From Larix sibirica (taxonomy: Eukaryota > Streptophyta > Pinopsida > Pinales > Pinaceae), in the NCBI GenBank assembly GCA_004151065.3, contig NWUY0300017963.1, positions 21,714 through 46,457 of the forward strand: a DNA stretch of 24,744 bases. Direction: 5' to 3'. The number at the start of each line of letters is the position of its first letter. The first letter of the stretch is position 1. This document shows positions 19,086 to 24,744 of the stretch, piece by piece. Both the position numbers and the translations under genes were made by a program. A model generated the notes under the pieces. The model searched no databases and was not told the DNA's origin. It saw only the letters and a list, made by a program, of their open reading frames with translations.

Positions 19086-19470
19086 AAGGACGACATCCCC
19101 CCATTAACCTTTACAAAGCCAACCTCAAGTTGCAGTCCTATGTTGGCTTGAGCATCCACCAATGGATTTTGTTGTTTTTAACAGAGAGATTTTTTTTGAA
19201 GCATTGAGTTAGTGTAATGATCCTTCGAGTCAACTATGGCAACTTAAATTTTCTCAAAATACACTATCGAAAACACAATCTGAAGATGATGGAGGAGTCA
19301 CCAATAACAATAACCTTGTTCACACCTTTGTCCTTTAGTATGCTAAGACCTTAATAAATCCCTAAAACCACCTTTGCTTTGTCATTAGATACTATCCCTA
19401 ATCCCATGTATATTCTAATTCATTTTGTAGCGAGACTGAAAACAACCCCTTTCAAACATAATTCAAGTTT
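19086..19470 (-). pseudogene. RNase H relic D
   Basis: On the minus strand from 19470 one frame gives KLELCLKGVVFSLATK, then YMGLGIVSNDKAKVVLGI, then GLSILKDKGVNKVIVIGDSS and IIFR. These match the RVT_3 RNase H pattern GLGIxSNxxAExxAL...GLxxxKxxG...VxGDSxxII, with Lys where the catalytic Glu should be. After about 110 decayed bases, 19170-19086 gives NPLVDAQANIGLQLEVGFVK and VNGG, the usual C-terminal AD.xAN.G.L..G segment with its last Asp. Stops break both parts. The style is unlike LINE B RNase H and resembles the extra RNase H of plant LTR elements or other L1 lineages. Confidence 0.75.
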
Positions 19471-20195
<725 letters not shown>

Positions 20196-20252
20196 GCATA
20201 TTTGGATCCCATATTCAAGGAAACTGGTCACAGCAACATGTATTTCCCTCAG
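20196..20252 (+). CDS. PRORS1: Organellar prolyl-tRNA synthetase, exon 2
   Basis: Exactly 19 codons (57 nt), encoding AYLDPIFKETGHSNMYFPQ, which continues exon 1 without a gap relative to plant organellar ProRS. It is bounded by AG at 20194-20195 and GT at 20253-20254 and is phase 0 at both ends. KETGHSNMYFPQ is highly conserved in the class II ProRS core. The next expected block, a Phe-Ile-Pro start followed by a Glu-Lys-Glu region, is not found before the window ends. Either intron 2 exceeds 4.4 kb or the gene is broken here. Intact reading and clean splice sites favour a long intron. Confidence 0.88.
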
Positions 20253-20559
20253 GTATCATATGTTTTCAGCGTTTTCTCCCCCCTTGTTTGGAATAAGAAC
20301 CTCCATGGAAAATGTGTCTAGTACATTCTTTCAATTTGCAGATTTTCTTTTTCATCATTTTAATGAACTCTAGCCAACTTTGCAAATGTTCACCTAAGGA
20401 AAACAATTCATTTAACTTACGAGCTCAGAATTACCCCAACACTGCTTACATATTTCTCCTTAGAACTAAATTTCTCATAAGAGTTTGACAGTTCAGCTCT
20501 TATTTCATTGCTACTCTATATTATAAACTATCAAACAACAAAAAGCCCATAATTTGAGC

Positions 20560-20617
20560 TACGGGCTAGAATAATCTTCAATGCATAAGGATAAACAAAA
20601 CCCCTCCTTAGCCCGTA
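20560..20617. repeat. 9-bp inverted repeat with 40-nt loop
   Basis: TACGGGCTA at 20560-20568 and TAGCCCGTA at 20609-20617 are perfect complements and could form a short hairpin. Function unknown; it may be chance or part of a terminal structure. Confidence 0.5.
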
Positions 20618-21470
20618 TGATTGCCAGAGCCTGTCTTCTCTGTAGCCCCTTTGAAAAGATCTCCTTTCTTCAAGTCAAGCGTCGATATATTTGCTATGTT
20701 GATGAATCTGCAAGCCAATGATTTACAACCAATGCTTAAGTGGAAATTTATACAACACCATTCCATTTATCCATGATTAATCAATTATCTAAGCATATGG
20801 AGATCATCCCAAGAGTTGTGCAAGAGAAAAATATTGGAAATGAAACAAGATTTGCACAAGTAATTTCCAAAATTATTAGTGAATCACTTAGCCAATGTAG
20901 ATATGCTTAATATATGTTTAATAAGACATGAAATTATGATCAAACACTATCCAATAGAACACTTGAACGAAATCTTGCTTAAGGATATGATTGCTCTTAT
21001 GTAGTAAAGCAAAATACCTTAGAAATTTTAACCATGAAAACTGAAAATTAAAACATGTTAGATGCCAATAAAAATTCCAGAATTAAGAGTGATATACCAA
21101 TGTGAATTTTCAGAATTATTTAAGACTAATTATGAGCCAAATAACCACTTCAATCAACCTAAAAGCATGAATAAACAACCCATAAATTTATGCGATTATT
21201 CTAGCATGTAACCCTAATTTAAGATTTAGTTTTATAGGGTATTTAGGGTTGATTTACTTCTATTTGTTTGCTGTTAGGAAATAACAATAAAACAAAATTA
21301 AATCTATGAGAATCAGGCCCAAAAACAATAGTATAGCATGGAAAATTACCTTAGCTTGATGGAAAAGGAAATCTGAAAATTATTGCAGTCTTGAAGAAAC
21401 CCAGATTTTACCCAAAAAGAATGAGAAAAGAAAGTTTTTGAAGTTTAATGGTTGGTGAGATGGAGTGGTA

Positions 21471-21690
21471 GACTAGTGCCTTTGATCCTTGTGCAAATGG
21501 AGTCTTAGAAATAGTTTCCCTTGGGCCTTGTTTGAGATTTCTCAGAGTTGGAATACTTGCAAAACATGACAATTCCTCATGACTAGTGCCTTTGATCCCT
21601 GGGCAAATGGAGTCTTAGAAACATTTCCCCTTGGGTCTTGTTTGAGATTACTTAGAGTTGGAATACTTGCAAAAGATGACAATTCCCCTC
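21471..21690. repeat. Tandem duplication, 110-bp unit, two copies
   Basis: Positions 21471-21580 recur at 21581-21690 in direct head-to-tail order, both beginning GACTAGTGCCTTTGATCC. The copies share phrases such as GGAGTCTTAGAAA and GAGTTGGAATACTTGCAAAA at a constant offset of 110. They differ by roughly 10%, so the duplication is not recent. It is non-coding. Confidence 0.92.
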
Positions 21691-22082
21691 CAAGCCTTTG
21701 GGGTTTCATGCAAATCCTTCCAGTGAAGGGTGACGTTATAAGCATACACCTTGAGTGACTAGACCTTAGCATATACCCTAGCCTATGCACATTTAAATTT
21801 GCAACTCTCCTAATGGCAATCACAAGGAAGCTATAAGACTAGAACATATAACGAGCAAAGAGTATTTTCCCTACTTAATTCCAATGGAGTAATATTACCC
21901 TTCTTATGGACTAGATCTAGAAATTTGACAATGAAAAAACATATATGTTACCTCAAGAATAACTTCACCAAGATATGCCTCACATGTAAGAAAGATCTCC
22001 AAATAAAACCTATAACCTTTGATGCAAAATATAACTTTATACTCCAATCAACAACAACAAGATACAAGTGAGGAAGAGAGTC

Positions 22083-22091
22083 TTTTATATA
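22083..22091 (-). promoter_or_regulatory. TATA-like box on the minus strand, possibly of an LTR
   Basis: On the minus strand this reads TATATAAAA, followed within about 25-40 bases by a purine-poor region and then a TTGTTGTTG stretch, an arrangement common at the promoter and early transcribed part of plant LTRs. No LTR ends or primer-binding site were found, so this is weak. Confidence 0.3.
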
Positions 22092-22239
22092 GGAGAGGAG
22101 TTCAACTTCTTTTACAATAAAATAATAATAGATCTACCAAAACCCTAGATCTATCTTAGGGAGGATCACAAATCGTCTAGACATGGTCAAAAAATCATAA
22201 ACAATGAGGGAGTTAGAGTAACAACTCCAAAACCCTAAC

Positions 22240-23829
22240 TAAAGGCCCAAGACAAGGGGGTGATCCTCATAGTCAAGAGTCAAATGCATGAAAGTGGTAC
22301 AAAATAAGCCCAGCAAAGGGGGAGCTCCACTCTACATGGTCCAAATGATAAGTGAGTACGATAATATGCTCCAACAAATTAGAGCGTTCCAACAAAAACC
22401 CACACATGTGGCCCAAATAGTGGTCTTCAAGGTGATGTCTATGTCCAAATGAGTGACAAATGCCCAAAAAGGGGAGCACTCCCCATGAAATGTGGGCCAA
22501 AGGATAGCAATGGTCTATAATAGGGTCAAACCCTAGAACGCTCCCTCCAATATGCAAGGAAGGTACTCCAAACTCTCACACGTGTTGTATGACCCTCTTA
22601 GAATGTTCTCCAACGTCCTCAAGAAGGCTCTAGATCATGTGCCAAATGTCCAAAGTGATGAAGGTCGGTCCAAGAGTAAGAGGGATGGTCCAAATGTGTC
22701 TCAAGTCCTCCCACATGCTAAAGAGAAGGGTCTCCATCATTTAGGAAGGGGGCGGCCCTATCCTAAGTGCTAAGGTATCATCCAAATAAAGTGTGCAAAG
22801 GGTAGCGCTCCACTTGAAATACCTAGTCATCACCATAAGGTGCCATAATGAGTGTCATAACATGTAAATGTAATAAAGTGCTCTAGTACTAAGGGGTTAG
22901 CCCAAATTTAACTTAGGGTACACAAATATGAAGATAATACATGGAATTAATTACAATTACACCTTTCTAACAACTCAATGACCTATCTAACTTTTTCTCA
23001 TCTAGTCTAAAATTGGTGTGACCCTTTTTAAACCTTATTACATGCGAAAGTCCCAAGCCAAGGTGCATAGCCTAGATTCTTAAGATAAGTGAGAGCAATG
23101 AAGTGAATGTGTACTTAGGGAAAAAATGTGTCTTTGCAGCTTAACCATCATAGTAAATGAGTGTGATAGGTCTAGCCTTAACTTCAAGGGCTAGGGTTTA
23201 AGATATTTCTTCCATATGTGTGCCTTGGAAGTCCTGAGATGGGTCACCCATCCTTGCACCTCTTTTTTGCAATCCATTTTTACTTTATTTTTTCATTTAT
23301 TTGCATTTCTTAGCCTTTTCATTGGTTTAGTCCCTTTGCTTTAGATTTGGCTTTGATAACCTAGGACATGGGGAACCTGACTTTTTGCAAGGGGAAATAT
23401 CTCCCATATATTTCCAATTTAATTTAGCAGCATCGAACTTAGTGTACTGGACTCTTTTTTCTTTATCGAGGCATTCCTACATGGGAATAATTATGAAACT
23501 TTAGATAATTACTGATGATAGATCTCTTACAAAGGGGAAAATGAAGAGGATGGATGAATTGGATAGTGAAATGTAAAATGGCTAGGCAAAATGTTATGAG
23601 ATAGGTGAAAACACTTCACTTAGTTCACTAGGGTACAACTTAACCGTCAGAATGACACACTTCTAAGGTAGAATGATGATAACATGAGGGTTAGACTTAG
23701 TAATGAGTAATTGCTTTAAGTGTTATGAGTCACTATACAAGCATAAAAGTAATATCCCACGAAATCATATCGTCATATAAGCAAACATTCTAAGTGTCAA
23801 TGAGGGTAAGAGATATCACATCATTAGTG
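22240..23829. other. Presumed intron 2, second part: non-coding, with recurring CCAAAT words
   Basis: No gene. Between about 22330 and 22910 the words TCCAAATG, CCCAAAT or close forms recur roughly seven times, for example near 22340, 22410, 22445, 22640 and 22690, mixed with GGGAGC-CTCC phrases. This suggests old degenerate repeats. A 5S-rRNA-like motif lies at 23238-23254. Open frames at 22273-22557 (-) and 22552-22773 (+) are low-complexity and not believable as genes. Confidence 0.5.
23238..23254 (-). other. Short 5S-rRNA-like motif (box C region) and palindrome
   Basis: On the minus strand AGGATGGGTGACC (23254-23242) is identical to 13 bases of the internal promoter box C of plant 5S rRNA. 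It overlaps a 15-base palindrome, GATGGGT-C-ACCCATC, at 23238-23252. Box A is not found upstream, so this is not a 5S gene. TRIM elements such as Cassandra carry 5S-like promoters in their LTRs, which would be one explanation. Confidence 0.35.
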
Positions 23830-24744
23830 CATTTGACACCATCTCTGCTAGGCACATCCAAGGCACATGGACCATTTGAACATGCTGGAAGGATCTCTGA
23901 CCAATGACCAATGGAGAAGCCACAAATCTCATCTTAGCAACAATTGATCAACATATCACCCCTTGTTGAAAAAGGGGTAACAGGTTGTATGAAACAATGA
24001 ACTCCCTCTTGATTCCTGCCTCCTTGTAGAAATCCTCGAACAAATTGCTTTCAAAACTTTGATGTTCTTCCTTGTCTGGTTCTCCATTAAAGCTTTGAAC
24101 TCCAGAAATCTACTCAAGACCTCATCTTAGGTCTTTACGAAGTAGATCCAAGTTTTGCAAGAGAGGTCATCAATGAAGGAAACATAATATATGCTTACTA
24201 AGATTGATGCTATTGACATTGGTCCACATACATCTGAATGTATTAGCTCCATCATTTCCTTAGACCTATGCTCGCTAGTTGGGAAGGCAACCTTGCAATG
24301 CTTTCCAAGTATGCACCCTTCGCATACTCCCTGCTACTCAATGGTAACTCTAGTAGACCTGTGACTATCTCCCTCATAATAGGCAACACTTTATGAAGCA
24401 CGTGCCCCATCCTCTTTTACTACAACTAGCACAAGTTGACAATATTATGAACTAGGGTTCAAAGTTCAAACAAGTTCACCCTGTAACCTATAAATTGCCT
24501 TCTCTAACCCCTATCACTTGTGTTGCTTCTAGGCTAGATTCCTTTGATCTGATGAGGAGATGTTGGTTCTTGAACTCTACTACATAACCCTTACCTTCCA
24601 TAACCAAACTTGAAAGCAAATTCTTCCTAAGACCTGGAACAAACAAAACATCATCAAAGTCTAAAGAGTTACCTGGCTGGAGTTGGATGGAAATGGTATT
24701 GACTCCTGCTACTGGATACTTGGCATCATCACCAAGCTCTACCT
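23830..24744 (-). mobile_element. Ty1/copia fragment, minus strand: protease end, pre-integrase, integrase; decayed
   Basis: From the right edge downward the minus strand gives VELGDDAKYPVAGVNTIS, then LDFDDVLFVPGLRKNLLSS and VEFKNQHLLIRSKE (end of the protease region and start of the pre-integrase domain). The pre-integrase zinc motif follows as QGVCEGCILGKHCKVAFP near 24330-24290. Integrase core follows with ELIHSDVCGP near 24250-24220 (first catalytic Asp), YYVSFIDDLSCKTWIYFVK near 24190-24145, and FLEFKALMENQTRKNIKVL. After a frameshift it gives FEDFYKEAGIKREF and fades by about 23830. Stops and shifts make it dead. Protein order Gag-PR-INT-RT identifies copia; RT should lie at lower coordinates but is not found. 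It continues beyond the window. Confidence 0.88.

Larger units (their letters stand above)
20253..22239 (+). other. Presumed intron 2, first part: non-coding
   Basis: AT-rich sequence with no supportable exon. It holds a short inverted repeat at 20560-20617, a 110-bp tandem duplication at 21471-21690, and a minus-strand TATA-like site at 22083-22091. Composition around 22020-22120 resembles an LTR promoter region on the minus strand, but I could not define element ends. Confidence 0.5.

Noticed and set aside
22273-22557. Minus-strand open frame of 94 codons rich in His, Leu and Gly
   Set aside because: The region consists of recurring CCAAAT-type words and has no conserved motif; the composition follows the repeats, so it is a chance frame.

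Overview
The window is nuclear DNA from a land plant, probably one with a large, retrotransposon-rich genome. A gymnosperm is plausible, but I cannot prove the species. The evidence is plant-type L1 LINEs (DUF4283-type ORF1, APE endonuclease, reverse transcriptase, zf-RVT and RNase H domains), a Ty1/copia fragment, spliceosomal introns, and the first two exons of a nuclear gene for an organellar prolyl-tRNA synthetase with a plastid/mitochondrial-type leader. No bacterial operon structure is present. Most open frames are decayed transposon pieces.

Layout. Positions 1-5502 (+) hold a long decayed LINE of family A, cut at its 5' end by the window edge and ending in a poly(A) tail. Positions 5503-6845 are AT-rich non-coding DNA. 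A repeat of about 720 bp at 6846-7571 recurs at 9602-10318. Between the copies lie a second, 5'-truncated family A copy (7569-8344, +), two short runs of N (8345-8346 and 9601) and a minus-strand RNase H fragment (9190-9600). Positions 10326 to about 17300 (-) hold a nearly full-length LINE of another family (B): ORF1, a TAATG stop/start junction, endonuclease, an RT domain open for 474 codons, zf-RVT, an archaea-like RNase H, and an unusual intact ORF of about 383 codons downstream of the RNase H.

Positions 17345-19470 (-) contain two further RNase H relics and a fossil reading frame for a protein with one membrane segment and a helical, coiled-coil-like stretch. The only recognisable host gene starts at 19765 (+): prolyl-tRNA synthetase exon 1 (19765-20112), an 83-nt intron, and exon 2 (20196-20252). 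No later exon is visible, so intron 2 or a break runs through the rest of the window. That stretch contains a 110-bp tandem duplication, a minus-strand TATA-like site, a short 5S-rRNA-like motif, and from about 23830 to the end a decayed minus-strand Ty1/copia protease/integrase region.

The most interesting signals are the extra ORF at the 3' end of LINE B, the TAATG coupling of its ORF1 and ORF2, six separate RNase H remnants in 15 kb, the fossil membrane/coiled-coil frame, and the 720-bp repeat whose right edge meets two different LINEs.
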